The notes below the pieces were generated by a model that ran no database searches, was not told the origin of the DNA, and was given only the letters and a program-made list of their open reading frames with translations. Both the position numbers and the translations under genes were made by a program. Below, in pieces: positions 11,322 through 22,658 of a stretch of 64,000 nucleotides of DNA; positions within the stretch are counted from its first letter, which is position 1, and each line of letters begins with the position of its first letter. This DNA is from Eucalyptus grandis (Eukaryota; Streptophyta; Magnoliopsida; Myrtales; Myrtaceae), in the NCBI RefSeq assembly GCF_016545825.1, contig NC_052621.1, positions 26,562,940 to 26,626,939 on the forward strand, given 5' to 3'.

Positions 11322-12388
11322 TTAGATAGTATTGCGGGATTGCCTGTCTTTATGGGCGAGTTAGATGGTTTTGGTGCAGACAAATTTCAGGGAGTTGAAG
11401 ACCAGTGCAGCGTTACCAATGGCGACAGTGAGAAGCTTCTTAGCTGCGATTATTTCCTTCCATTTTTTGAGCGTGCAACAGTTAGATCTAGCAGAGCATC
11501 AATTCGCCGGAATTTGGCTCATAATCACTAGATGCTTTCGACGACTTCTCCTTTCTTTTTCTTCTTTTTTTCTGTTCTAAATTTTCAACAAACATCTCAG
11601 GAAATGTGCCAGTACGTGATGCCGTGTCGGATGATATCCGTGATGTTATTCTTGTCAACAAAATAAAGTCATACGGAAACAAAAGTTGGCAACCTGTTTT
11701 CTTTGGTTTTGTGTGTGGGGCTCTCATGTAATCCCCAACAATTACTGTTTCCTCTGCTGCCATGGTTGCGAACAAAATGCTGCTTCGCTTGCTGACTGAA
11801 TGTTTAGCTTCATCTCTCAGCTTCGTTCCTCGGAGCTGATGACAGCTGACTGCAGAACTAGCTATTGACATGTGGTGTGGACTGCAATTCAGATCCTTTT
11901 AATCTGAGATGGAAAATAGAAGGGGACAGCAGGAAGTGTCTCAGTCCTATGTTTCTTCTACTGTAGTTAAAATGGCCAAATCTAGTGGGCGTACTTTTCC
12001 CTGAAGACCAAGAACCGAAAATTGGAATAAATGATAATATAAGATAAGAAAAGCCCCTGCTTTACAGGTTATCTCCTGAGCACGTTCTATTCTGGAGGGA
12101 CTATATATGTGACCAATCCCAAGCTGCTCAACAGAAACAAAGCTTAAATTCATGGAATTACAATACAAATGCCATTTCAAGAAAGACTGAGTTTCCAATG
12201 TCCAATTTTGTGGGTTATGTTAAACTTCATATATTCGACATATCTGATTAAATCTCCACATTCGAGCCTTATCGAGGCATGAGGCATTATTATGGTTATC
12301 TACTTGTTTTGTTCCATTGGGCAAGAGGTCAGAGGAAGTTACAAATTCAAATAGGGCAACACAAAAATTAATTTGAAAAAAAAAAATT

Positions 12389-12410
12389 GAAGAAGAAGAA
12401 GAAGAAGAGG
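12389..12410. repeat. (GAA)n microsatellite
   Basis: A short pure run of GAA triplets lies just before the tRNA-Gly pseudogene. Copy B has only 'gaagaggaag' at the corresponding place, so the run expanded in copy A or shrank in copy B. Confidence 0.8.
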
Positions 12411-12423
12411 AAAAACGAGAGGC

Positions 12424-12479
12424 CGCCTTTGCCAGGAGTCGAGCCCGGGTCTATTGCTTGGAAGGCGGACTAGAAACGG
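12424..12479 (-). pseudogene. tRNA-Gly(TCC) pseudogene
   Basis: This is the copy-A counterpart of the intact tRNA-Gly at 28258-28329. The T arm and the anticodon loop are recognisable. A 16-base deletion has removed most of the D arm and the 5' side of the anticodon stem, leaving 56 of 72 positions. The acceptor stem also has mismatches. It cannot fold as a tRNA. Confidence 0.85.
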
Positions 12480-12781
12480 TTGCTGTGGTTCCTTGGACGT
12501 ATAAAATTAAATTTTAAATATATTTGTCCCATTCTAGAGACTCTATGTAGGACCAACCTGTGGTTTTGTCACTATTTTGGCGTTTGAGGGAATTTTCTTT
12601 TGTGAATTAACAGTGGAGTGCCGTGTACTTGCGAAAATGTATTTATCAGATATTAAAATCCACTTGTTCCACACCTGGACGGATATTTGCTAGAATTGAA
12701 CATTATCCGTGCTTGTCGAGCAACTCAAGAATGTGTAGAGATGGAGTACCAAAGACTGCTAAGTGAAATTATGAAGATGGA

Positions 12782-13615
12782 TGTTGGGATATAATATGCG
12801 GAAAAAATAAGATCTTGTAATTTACGTCAATGCGAAATTATCAGAAAAATAAACGAGAAAAATAAGGACACCGGAAATTTACATGATTCGAGCCGAGTAT
12901 CGGTACTTACGTCTATGGGGAGTTCTATAACAAATAATCAACTATAATCGAAGAATCAGAGTTTATAATCACTCACACGCTCAAGTGTGGAAATCTTTTT
13001 TTTTTTTTATAAAGGTAAGAAATCTTAAGTTTGGAAATCACCAAAGAAATAAATGAGAAAGATAAGGATAACAATCACTCACACGCTCAAGTGTTTTCCA
13101 CACCTAAATTTAACCCAAAATCCAAAAGTGTTTATAAATAAATAACTCACTTGGTATTAACTTACGACACAAAATTATCGCACGTTCAAATTCAAAACAA
13201 AACGCTTTACGTATACCAAAATCAGGACGTACAGCTTTGCGTATTTCTTCAAAGCTTCTCATGACTTGCGGCTTCTGAAAGGTTGGACGTGCGGCTTCTG
13301 GTTCGGCGGACGTAGGGTTCCTTTTGTTAAACCGCTTCACGCACGCCTGAAAAAGGAAATTCGTGTGTGTATGCGTGGGTGTGCGCGCAAGGTCAAAGGT
13401 TTGACTTGTGCGCCACCAATTAACCAACCTTCACGTGCAGAGGCTTCACGCGGCTTTCCTTTTCTGTTTCGTAAGTTTCGGCCATCGGAGAAAAGGAGAA
13501 AAAAAAAGACCTGCAATTCTTTATGTAAATCTTCATGCAGTCCAGCTCTTCTACTTGGAAAATCTTTATCAACAAAATTTGATATAATAAATCGTCGTTC
13601 TCTCTCTCTGCACAT
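12782..13615. mobile_element. Insertion in copy A, possibly a solo LTR
   Basis: Copies A and B align up to 'gaagatgga' (12781; B 28733) and again from about 'tcctttcgttttagctactcc' (13617; B 28910). Copy A has about 830 bp in between and B has about 180 bp of different sequence. The block starts 'tgttgggatataat' and includes phrases common in plant LTRs, such as a run around 'tttacatgattcgagccgag'. It has an internal direct repeat of 'aatcactcacacgctcaagt' (12968 and 13072). No coding domain was found and the right edge is uncertain. Confidence 0.4.
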
Positions 13616-13849
13616 ATCCTTTCGTTTTAGCTACTCCTTTTAACAAAGATAATATAATAGATGGAAACATTAGAGGGTTGGACCATTTAGCAATGATTTT
13701 TTATTATAAGGGGGAAAAGAAATGAACAAACCAAAAAAATTGGAGATTTCTTTTAAGGTGGGGGATTGAGGAGACTCTAAATGAGAGAAAAGTATCAAAA
13801 ATATCAAAAATATATTGCATTGATACCGATTTACATATAATTTTTTTAA

Positions 13850-14230
13850 CTTAACCAATTTAGTTCTAAATCAATTACATTTGTCTCAATTGAGTCAATC
13901 TAACTACTTTCAAATGGAAATCATTGACATGGACATCGACCGTCCTACGTGACACAACTAGTATTGACATGAACAAATTTTATATTTTTTAATTTTTAAA
14001 TTTTATTTTTCTTTTAAATTTCTTCTTGCCTACCACAATGAAAAATAAAAAATAGAAAAAAATTAAAAGATTGTAAAATATATCCACATTAACATCGGAT
14101 TTGTCATATACGACGGCTAATATTTATATTAGTAATCTCCGGCTAAAACTGGCCGAATAGACATAATTATTATAAATGCAAAAGATTCAAAACTAAATTG
14201 ATGTAAGTAAAAGGTTTAGAATTGAAGTGA
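13850..14230. repeat. Foldback MITE-like repeat, copy 1
   Basis: The outer arms are imperfect inverted repeats. The left arm runs 'tttagttctaaatcaattac' to 'tctaact'. The right arm, read on the other strand, gives 'ttcaattctaaacctttt' to 'ggccagttttagccgg'. The centre is AT-rich. The same structure occurs in copy B (29150-29515), so it was present before the duplication. See 37190-37660 and 42545-43025 for clearer members of the family. Confidence 0.55.
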
Positions 14231-14721
14231 TATTTCATCTCTTTGCCTACTTGTTCCGGTCAAGAACAACATTAAGTTGATCCTTTGTAACTAATCGACC
14301 AAGCTGCACCGTTTATCGCCAGGCATGCATGAAGAAATTCAACTATAAAGATATATTATACACAAAGAAGCATCAAATCTCATAATCTGCTGAATACTGT
14401 CTATAAAAGAAGTACATCTCCCTAATGTAATTGTGTGAACTCAGATTCTGCCACTAACTGTTAGAAAAGCAAGCAGCTATAAAAGTACAGCTGGTTATAT
14501 CCTACCGAAGCAATGATTGTGGCTCAACAAGGACCGCCACAATCAATACCTCACCTCCAAGAAAGCCCCGTAAATGTTTTCTGCTCTAGTATTGTCAGAA
14601 GAAAGATCACAAGCAGCAGCTCCACAAATTCACGCTCTTTTCTGGAAATAAGGATGCCTTCGTTGAGTACTGAGTCGGGTCCATCTGGTGGATGGCTCAT
14701 GGAAACAAGCTCATCAAAGTC
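14206..14721 (-). other. 3' flank of GRAS gene
   Basis: This is probably the 3' untranslated region and terminator zone of the minus-strand GRAS gene that stops at 14722. No other gene is visible. Confidence 0.5.
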
Positions 14722-17013
14722 CTAGATGGGTACCCACCAAGATGAAGCAAAAAGAATTCGGCCCTTCCACCCCTGCAGCATCCACTGGCCATCTTCATCA
14801 ACCACGAAATCATCATGGAACTGCTCCAACTTAGATCGCAATCTCTTCATAACTGCTGGTCCCAGTGGCAATTGCTTGAACCCAGCCCTCATATTGCGAA
14901 TCTGCCATTGCTTATATGTCTCCGGCCTCTCAACCCTCTCTGTCCCCTCACATGCAATGACATTTATAGCTTCTCGGCCAAAGAACTCTTTCTCATACAG
15001 CAGTCTCATCTGGTTATCCCTCCCTAAATTAGTATCAAATGCATCGAACAACGCAGAGTAGTGAAAGAGAGCCTCACGGAACCGTGTAACGAAGAAGGGG
15101 GCACCAAAAGATCCATTGACAATGGCCTGCACAAAGAGATGCGGCCTTATTTTTCTGATTAAATTCAGAACAGAATCCCTGGGATTATTCAAGACAACCG
15201 TCTCATCAAGGAGATTTTTAAACCGAAACATGGTATTCACAACAATGGTCTCGCCGTTCCTTATTTTGATATCCCCGATTTTGATAGTATCCCATTTCTG
15301 AGCAATTGCATTGTACTCAAATGGAACATTGAATCGCTTGCAGAACTGTGCCAAGTGGCGTCCTGTCTCCTGAACTTTTTCTGCCGGTCGAAAACCTCGT
15401 TGGGGCAACTCTATCCCTGTAATACGCAGTTTGGGTGGCCCGCCTGTCCTCCTGGAGAGACGAGAGATGAAAGCTGGCCATTGGAAACCGTTTGAGATTC
15501 CAAAGTCGATAATATGAAGCGTTGTTGCTTTCTCAGCTAAATGCATGATCATATCGCCCACAAACATATTTGCCACTCTCTGAAACGGGAAGGCCGTACG
15601 ATAAACATGGTATGCTTTCAATAAATCAACCGCTGATGTTTTTTTAGAACCTAGAGCAGCATAGACCTGAGAACCAGTGCCTTCTAAGCGTGCCTCGAGG
15701 CCATTGGCGAAGTAATGTGCCAACCTCTGAGATCCGTCACCAGAGGGGGAAGCATGCTGCCGAATCTGCCTTAGATAGTCATTAGCAGTCCTTCGATCGT
15801 CAGAAGAGACAGCTTGTGCACAAAGGATCAACAAAGTTCTGAGATCCACCATCTCTGTCATATTGCTGGTTGGGGTTGGTTTCTTATTATGAAACTTCCC
15901 ACCATCAGCAGTGTGTGTCTGTCTATTCTGCTGTAAAGATTTACTTACTTCTTTTTTAGAGGATTCATCAGCATTTGAATCTTGACTCTTGCCTTTAATA
16001 TGACAGACCAACAATTTATCCATCATCTCGGATAGCTCGGTGTCATCAACATACACTGCTGTCTGCTTGTTACTCCTCTCATCTTCAAATTCTGAATCCT
16101 CCCTCTGGTGGTTCTTCTTTCCGCTAATCCCATTGAGAGGCAAAAGGTCACTTTCATCCTTCTCCACCTTAACCACATTCAGTGATTTCCTTTCTTTAAA
16201 CCATGAGTTCACGCTGCTCTTCTCCAGATCAATAAATAACTGAGTACCCTGGGGAAGAAATTTGCTAGCTTCCTCCACACCTCTCTGGAACTGCAATACT
16301 GATTGGCTCTCGGTCGAGAAGTTGAGGAACAAAGGGCCACTCCCTAATGATGCTTTCGTCCTATTACCATTACTCAGGAAGCTGTTTCGTGAGGAAAAGG
16401 ATGGTTGTACATGAGCATTCACGGTGGACTGAAAAATGAAGTCTCCTGTGACAGAAGATCGCGGCAGATTATTTCTGCCGTCCCCTAAATCACCGAGCCA
16501 TTGATGATCAGCAAAGTTGCTGCCGCTGGTATTGCTAGAAGGGCTGCTCTTACCATAGTCACTACTGTTTCCCGAATAATTATTGTCCGGACTGTCCATG
16601 AATGGAGGGGAGGAGTTCGCTTCAGACGGGTACGGCTCGCTGAGAGCTTCATAGAGCGACTTCTCAGCCGCCTGGAGAGCCAAAGGGTCATGAAACGTAG
16701 AGGGATTCTCCTCCATGTCCTCCTCCAAAAGCATATGATTTATGTACCTGAACACGGTCTCGGAGAAGTCGCTATCGTCGGACGGTAAGTCCGCCTCCGC
16801 GCTCACGAGCGAAGACGGAGCGGAATCACAGTACCTGGGGTCGGAAGGAAAGAAGGGTTTGTGCGCGAAGCCAAGATCCGGAGACGGGCCGGCGCGATCG
16901 AACCCATTCGCGAAGTTCGCGCGCTGATCCGAAAATGGCAAGAGGGTCTCGTCGTCCAACTTGAAGGCGCTCAGGGAGCCGGAGAATCTGGTCACGCGCG
17001 GCTCCATAATCAT
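14722..17013 (-). CDS. SCL33: GRAS transcription factor, SCL14/SCL33 (LISCL) type
   Basis: A single uninterrupted frame of 763 residues, usual for the LISCL subfamily of GRAS proteins, which are nuclear transcriptional regulators; SCL14 is known to act with TGA factors in stress and detoxification responses. The N-terminal half holds the subfamily motif DFSETVFRYINHMLLEEDME (about 82-101) and low-complexity serine/asparagine stretches. The GRAS domain runs from about 388 to 762: leucine heptad I starting LRTLLILCAQAVSSDDRRTA, the VHIID core as LHIIDFGISNGFQWPAFI (499-516), a PFYRE-type region near 613-660, and a SAW region ending WKGRILFASSWWVPI. The start is MIMEPRV; the second methionine is equally plausible. 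An AG acceptor (ggcag) lies directly before the ATG, suggesting a 5'-UTR intron. SCL33 or SCL11 is favoured over SCL14 by gene neighbourhood only. Confidence 0.93.
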   Translation of the reverse strand: MIMEPRVTRFSGSLSAFKLDDETLLPFSDQRANFANGFDRAGPSPDLGFAHKPFFPSDPRYCDSAPSSLVSAEADLPSDDSDFSETVFRYINHMLLEEDMEENPSTFHDPLALQAAEKSLYEALSEPYPSEANSSPPFMDSPDNNYSGNSSDYGKSSPSSNTSGSNFADHQWLGDLGDGRNNLPRSSVTGDFIFQSTVNAHVQPSFSSRNSFLSNGNRTKASLGSGPLFLNFSTESQSVLQFQRGVEEASKFLPQGTQLFIDLEKSSVNSWFKERKSLNVVKVEKDESDLLPLNGISGKKNHQREDSEFEDERSNKQTAVYVDDTELSEMMDKLLVCHIKGKSQDSNADESSKKEVSKSLQQNRQTHTADGGKFHNKKPTPTSNMTEMVDLRTLLILCAQAVSSDDRRTANDYLRQIRQHASPSGDGSQRLAHYFANGLEARLEGTGSQVYAALGSKKTSAVDLLKAYHVYRTAFPFQRVANMFVGDMIMHLAEKATTLHIIDFGISNGFQWPAFISRLSRRTGGPPKLRITGIELPQRGFRPAEKVQETGRHLAQFCKRFNVPFEYNAIAQKWDTIKIGDIKIRNGETIVVNTMFRFKNLLDETVVLNNPRDSVLNLIRKIRPHLFVQAIVNGSFGAPFFVTRFREALFHYSALFDAFDTNLGRDNQMRLLYEKEFFGREAINVIACEGTERVERPETYKQWQIRNMRAGFKQLPLGPAVMKRLRSKLEQFHDDFVVDEDGQWMLQGWKGRILFASSWWVPI

Positions 17014-17600
17014 CTGCCGGTACCCACACTGCTTTTTCCTACTCAGAAATCGTCAAGAAAAACTGCCCAGTCCTAACCCCCTGTTGAAACCAAGATTCAC
17101 GAAAGCAACAGAGAAAAAGGCGGATGTCAGAAGAACCCACGGGTGGCCGAGCTCAGCTGAAGCGAGCTCAAACCACATCAAAATCAGCTTACTAAAACGC
17201 AAAATCTTCGGACCATATTGACAGCCCGCGATCCCAAGTCCCTCGGCGGATAAAAAAGAACGTAAAGAAAGCGCAAAAAGGGGCACTAAATCAGATCATC
17301 AGAAACCAAGAAACCCAGTACCGAGCCCTGCCTAAATTCCTAACGAAAAAACGGAAAGAACAAGGGGACAAAAATCTTGGAGATCTTGCGGTGGAAATGG
17401 AAGATGGGAGAAGTCTAACCTCGGCGCCGAAAGACAAAAAGGACTGCCGAGCCGATTTCCGGAGGTCGGAAAGAGAGGGAGAGTTGGAATTCGGTCTCCT
17501 CCGACAGACGAGAGACTTCAGCAGCACTCGGGAACAGCTTGCTCGTGAGCCGCCCCTGAATTCCTCATCCTTTTGACGTTTCGCGGAACTTTTCTCTTCT
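17014..17600 (-). promoter_or_regulatory. 5' UTR with probable intron of the GRAS gene
   Basis: On the minus strand the sequence just before the start codon ends in 'ggtaccggcag', a good splice acceptor. A candidate donor, 'gccgag|gttaga', sits near 17411. LISCL genes commonly carry such a leader intron. The leader exon would lie around 17411-17570. The exact transcription start is not visible. Confidence 0.5.
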
Positions 17601-18670
17601 AATTAATTTCCTCCTTTTTTGCTTTTTAAGGGGCCACAGGTAGATATATTAAAAAAAAGAAATCCCATTGTACGTATGTAAATAAATCTACGTGATTAAC
17701 TTGATTTAATTAATTGATTAATTTTCTTTTAAACGGGTTTTTGTCCTTCCTCTGCTTGCTCCGGAGTGAGGACAACCCGCGGCTGCCTTTTTTTACTCGA
17801 GATGTCCTGGGGAGAATTCGAGTACAATAATTCACCGCAGCCAAACGCAATTCAGTGGACCCAGCCAATAAGATGGATAGGGCAATGTTCTTTCCTATCC
17901 GGGTAGAAATCATCTCCAGTGCGAGGATGAGAAGATAAATTATTGTAATGGCAAATTACCCACTTGTATGGTCAGCAAAAGCGAGAGAACCGGTAGTGAC
18001 GTCCGTATGTAGATTTTTTCGTGTTATTGAGACGTAGAAATTCGTATCAGTTTGTGATGAAAACACTCTCCGTCCATCGTAGAAGAGAGCTAAATTTTTG
18101 CCCAGTGCGGCACCGACACCCGAGTCTCTTTTTTTCCTTTTCTTGTCACAAATGCCCTAAATTTATACCAAAAATAGTTAGGGATTTTCTGTCATACCAA
18201 AAAAGATATTTGAGATATCAATGTTGGATTGCACATTTTTGTATATGACTCTATAAAAAAAGGATGATACCACAAAAAAATCAAATCAATATGTATGTGA
18301 CACATTTACTTTAGAATAATTTTTACACAAAAAAAGAACTATAAATTGGTATGCATATGATAAATTTATCCAAAAAATCTTAGATTAATACATTTGCGAT
18401 AATTTTACTCATAATTATTTTTAGTTAAATTGAATTAATATCACAAAAAATCAAAATCGATATACTCGTCAACTATCACGTGTTATCCATTTCAAAGAAC
18501 ATGACGGTAAAATCTAATCAAAACTAATGAAAGATAAATTTATCGTGGGGTATAACTTGTTGTAGAAGTGTCGGTTTATAATTTTCATAATATTAATCCT
18601 AAAGAAATTTGGGCCCATTAATGTCGTGGCACTGGATACGAGGTAGTGGTTCATTTTTTTTAGGGGGGGG
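17600..18670. other. Intergenic, no gene seen
   Basis: Mostly AT-rich sequence upstream of the GRAS gene, with T-runs and no supported coding frame or RNA gene. Confidence 0.5.
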
Positions 18671-18671
18671 G

Positions 18672-18991
18672 GAGGGGCGGCGGTGTTAACCGTTCGACAC
18701 CATTTATAAATCGCGGAGACTAGGACGCGCAAACGCACGTCGCCAGGTAGGAGTACTTAAAAAGAAAAAGAGAAAAGGGTTTTTATCCAGTCAATGCGTG
18801 CGTCGGTCCGATGAGCATACCCGGGGGCGGGGGGCGGCGGTGTTACAAATACGTTCGACGCCAGTTATAAATCGCGGAGACTTTACGACACGCAAACGCA
18901 CGTCGCCAGTTAGGAGTACGAAAAGACGAGGATGTATTTTCTCGTTGGGGTTGATCCAGTCAAATGCGTGCGTCGGTCCGATGCGCATACG
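18672..18991. repeat. GC-rich tandem duplication, about 160-170 bp units
   Basis: Two units (about 18672-18829 and 18830-18991) share 'ggcggcggtgtta', 'ttataaatcgcggagact' (18704 and 18865), 'cgcaaacgcacgtcgcca' and 'tgcgtgcgtcggtccgatg' (18795 and 18965). Each starts after a G-rich run and has a TATA-like 'tttataaat' or 'gttataaat'. The units stand out as a GC island in AT-rich surroundings. No gene follows that I can recognise. Confidence 0.85.
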
Positions 18992-19130
18992 TGGCGGTCG
19001 AGCGCTCCACGGCGATCTCGTGGACCGAGGTGTTTCCTTCCACGCGGTTTTGTCGTCCTCGAGGGTCGGAGAGGCCGCCGCCCCCCCACCTACGCTTTTG
19101 CGCGTGGGGGGCGTTTTCTACCTATGTCCG

Positions 19131-19185
19131 AGGCTGCCGGTTTTCCCGGTCTAGGCTGCCGGTTTTCCCGGTCAAGGCTGCGGCC
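19131..19185. repeat. 22-bp tandem repeat
   Basis: 'aggctgccggttttcccggt' plus two bases occurs at 19131-19152 and again at 19153-19174, followed by a partial third unit (aggctgcggcc). It lies at the right edge of the GC-rich island. Confidence 0.9.
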
Positions 19186-19189
19186 CTAA

Positions 19190-22060
19190 TGCTTACCAAG
19201 GAATAATCATTCTTATTAATATTTATTAATACCAATCGACGGTTTCTATTAACTCATCCCCCGGGCGGGGGGCGAACGGATATTTCCAAAATAGGTACTT
19301 TTTTTCTTTTTCTTTTTTAAGTCATGCGTGGAGATTAGATATTTCTAAAATAGTTCTTTTTGCAAGCCATGCATAGAAATGAAATGGCTCCAAAATAGAA
19401 CTTAGAAAATCGGTTCGATTCTAGTCCAAAGTATATTTGATAGCTTCTAGATTTCAAAAATTAAGAAGTTTATTTCGAATGGTGAATTTCAAGTTTTAAG
19501 TTGGTTCGATAACTTAGAACTTTGAATAAGTTTTTGTGTTTTTTAGTTTATGTATTCCATAGCATTTGATGATTAATCATTTTATGATTAAGATTTTTAT
19601 TTTGTTAATATTTTATATTTTTTATATATTTAAATATAAGTTATGATTAATAAATTATGATGGAAATGATGGTGACATGATAATTTCAAACCGGCCGCCT
19701 TAGTAAATGCGAGGTTTCCTTTTTTTTCTTTTTTTTTTAAAATGTATTAGCAGCTTTAGGTATTAGACTTTGTACACCAATCGATGCATTTTCAATTTTT
19801 CATCAATGAATTTGACCTTGCAGAGTCATCTGGAAAGATCTGTTCGGGGACACGTGTCCTCCCGTGGTGAACTCTTCTCCACTAACTCCCGTTTTCCTTT
19901 TTTATCCTTCGTGGGGGAGGGTGGTGGGTGGGTGGTTTGTCATTTATTTCGTGTCTTGTACTTTAAACATAGTTATAATATGTCTTTAGTTCATGTTCTC
20001 GATGCATACTTTACAATTTACATGACGTAGCATTTACTTTAATTGGAGAAATTAATAAACCATGATCTGTAATGTCATAATTCTGCGTATACTTAATAAA
20101 TTTCAAGATTACCACTAAAGATTTATGATGAATTTTCTCATTCATGATGGAAGAAAACTCATATGCTATTATTATAAACAAACAATTTGATAATTCTCTT
20201 TAGAAATTGACGTGACATGATAAGATACAATGCAAAATATGAGCACGATATTAACTTTACTCGCAACAAACATGTTTCATCAGTATAGTAATTGCTCTAT
20301 GTATAAAAAGAGCATGGTTGCATGGACTTAAATCTTTCACAATACAATAGATATAGGTAATAATTTTCCCACAAAAAAAAAGTGTATTTTATTGATTTGA
20401 TGCAAGAATCTTTAACTTCAAAGTTAAGTTAAAATTATCACAACTCGCTCGAAGTACTCGATAAACCGTTTGGTATTTGGAATATACCCATGAAATTCAA
20501 CACACTTGATTTGAAACGTAAAATCAGTAACTAAAATTAATCAATCGTGATCCCTCTTCTTCTTTTTTAATAATTAAAAGTAGACTAGTTGAAATTGCCA
20601 AACTCCGTGGAATATTCGGCCACGTAGAAGAGGGCGTCTTCCTGGTGGGTTCGTCGGTGGGTCCTGGATTTGACCTCCACCAAGCCCGCCGTACGCTCAT
20701 CTTTTGCTTGCAATTCTCAATGACTAGGACTCGCACTAAAGACCGACCTCCTCCCACCACCACCACCAAACTCTCTTTTTGAATGCATCTCTCGTGCGCT
20801 TGAAAAAAAAAAAAAAAACAAAAATATGAGTGAGGAGCCGGTCGCGTTGCCAATTGGTAAACTAGAACATCATCATTTCCACTTAATCTCTCCCCCTTAT
20901 CTTTGACTCGAATTGATTGATTAAATAATAACATAGTTATCGACTCTTCTCGAAATTCTTTCTATCAAATAATATTATTAGATCATGTACAAGAAGAATT
21001 CATCTTCCTAAATACTCCCTCAATAATCAATATCAAGCTCGCTCATCATGTGCAAAATATTACCTCCATGCCCCAGCAAATGGGGTACGGGTCGACCCCG
21101 GGTCAAATTGTCGTGCGTACAAGTCGTCGGAGTTGTTGCACGATGCAATGCACTTGCTCCTATTCATGTCGATGACAAGTACCCATTTTCATGCCCTCTC
21201 CCAAGCCATCGCATTAGGCAGTAACGTGCTGGGCAATTCATCCTAGTACGAATCGAACCCTACGGCATGAAAAGCTACCGTGACTTTTTAATTTTGATGG
21301 GACGGGTAAATCAATCGTTTTGCAGCAATCAGAGGAGTCAAAACATGTGAAACCGTGGATTGACCCTTGGAGCCCAGTTTAACGTTTTGACTTCTCCTCC
21401 TCCGCCATTCATGCCATTTACTTTTAGTTCCTTTCCTTCGTAGAGGCTAGAAGGAGGAGGAAGAGAAATTCCAAATCTTCGTTCCATAGCGGTTGGCCGC
21501 TGATTTCAGCTATTGGGAATGGGAAGTCATTGTTAAGAAACCGGCTCTCGACCTGAAGAGTTTCATCGGATGATTAAGTTACTGTATGTCGTCCTGCTCG
21601 ACATACTAGAGGTCAACCAACACATATAACATCACTTCTTAGTTTATTAACTTTTAGTGCTCAACATGATACAATTCTTGTTATTGTCGTTATTAACATG
21701 GTTCGCACGACGCTTGACGATTTAATAGTGAGATTAGACATCATTAGTCATTTTCCGATTGGGCTTCTCTTTTTTAAAGGGGTTTGGCTTTTCGTGTCGC
21801 GTTTTTTTCTCGAGTGGAAAGTAGCAAAAGGCGGCACCTTTTTTGAGGACTAGGGAAATTTTGGGATCTTTTGTTCCGCATGGATTAACGTTGGCGTCAC
21901 GATAAAGTCCAGGCTAAATTTTTTTTTCTTTTTTTTTCGTTTTTCTCGTTCCTTTTGTGTGCTTTGGCCCTTTTGGGACCCGTGGAATTGTTGTATCTAC
22001 GCAAAGCTGACTCACAGGCCTGGACCGACCGTGCGTAGGACCTTCTCGTTCCGATGGATC
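19190..22060. other. Intergenic, no gene seen
   Basis: AT-rich with T-runs. The longest open frames, for example on the minus strand at 20524-20934, have low-complexity composition and no recognisable domain. Nothing else can be supported. Confidence 0.5.
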
Positions 22061-22061
22061 A

Positions 22062-22184
22062 AGGCCCAATTTGTCTTCTGGGTTTTTCCCGAAATGTCCG
22101 AATCTATCTTGCCCAAAAGGCTGGACTGGGCCGTTTGATTTGGGCCTTGGGCTTGTCAAAGGTCGACTTCCCAGCCCGGCCCAT
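22062..22184 (+). promoter_or_regulatory. Cluster of site II (TGGGCC/GGCCCA) elements
   Basis: At least five TGGGCC or TGGGCT elements, on either strand, fall in this short stretch about 480-600 bp before the RCAF1-like start codon. Site II elements bind TCP factors and are common in promoters of plant mitochondrial and ribosomal genes. This fits a respiratory-chain assembly gene. A telo-box-like 'aaaccctag' follows at 22505-22513 in the probable leader. Confidence 0.6.
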
Positions 22185-22658
22185 ATTCAGCATCCCCGGG
22201 GCGAGCCGGCAGCCGGCGGCCGTCCGATGGGATCGCCGGCGGGGATCACGTGCGGGCCACAGCAGCACGATTTTTTTTTTTTTTTATAATGATTTTTTAT
22301 TTAATCTCTTTCGTTCGGGGACCAATCGCTGCAGAGATCTGAAGCTGCAGCGAAGCTTTTTCGGGTCGATAATTTCGTTTTATTTCTTTATATTAAATTC
22401 TCTAGCGAATTAATCATTTAAAAGTTGGTAATTATTAGCATACCGTTGCTGCCGCTGCTCTGCTGCTGCTGCTGCCTTCGTCAACCGGCGAGCTCTTCCC
22501 TGCGAAACCCTAGCGGAGCTCCAGGCTTCCGTAGCCCTGCGTCGAAGGCGAGCCTCTTCTTCCTTCGATCCGCGCTTCGCGATCTTCCGCACCTCGACGA
22601 TCGATTTCTTTCGCTCGCTCGCTCGCTCGAGATTTGGAGGAGAATCCCGGTTTTAAGT

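Larger units (their letters stand above)
8855..14205 (+). repeat. Segmental duplication, copy A (degenerate)
   Basis: This stretch aligns by eye in the same orientation with 25493-29508. Shared landmarks include 'gacttcatgaatataaggcc' (8884 and 25521), the RCAF1-like exons 3 and 4, the tRNA-Gly sequence and a foldback repeat at the far end. Copy A carries two insertions absent from B (8977-9545 and about 12782-13615), indels in the exon, and a tRNA deletion. It begins inside what is intron 2 in copy B, so exons 1 and 2 were never included. B appears to be the parent. Confidence 0.9.

Noticed and set aside
20524..20934. A 136-residue minus-strand frame
   Set aside because: It includes a homopolymeric phenylalanine run from an A-tract, has low complexity and no recognisable family.
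21060..21260. tRNA-like B-box phrase ('ggttcgattc' on the minus strand)
   Set aside because: No acceptor, D or anticodon stem can be formed around it.
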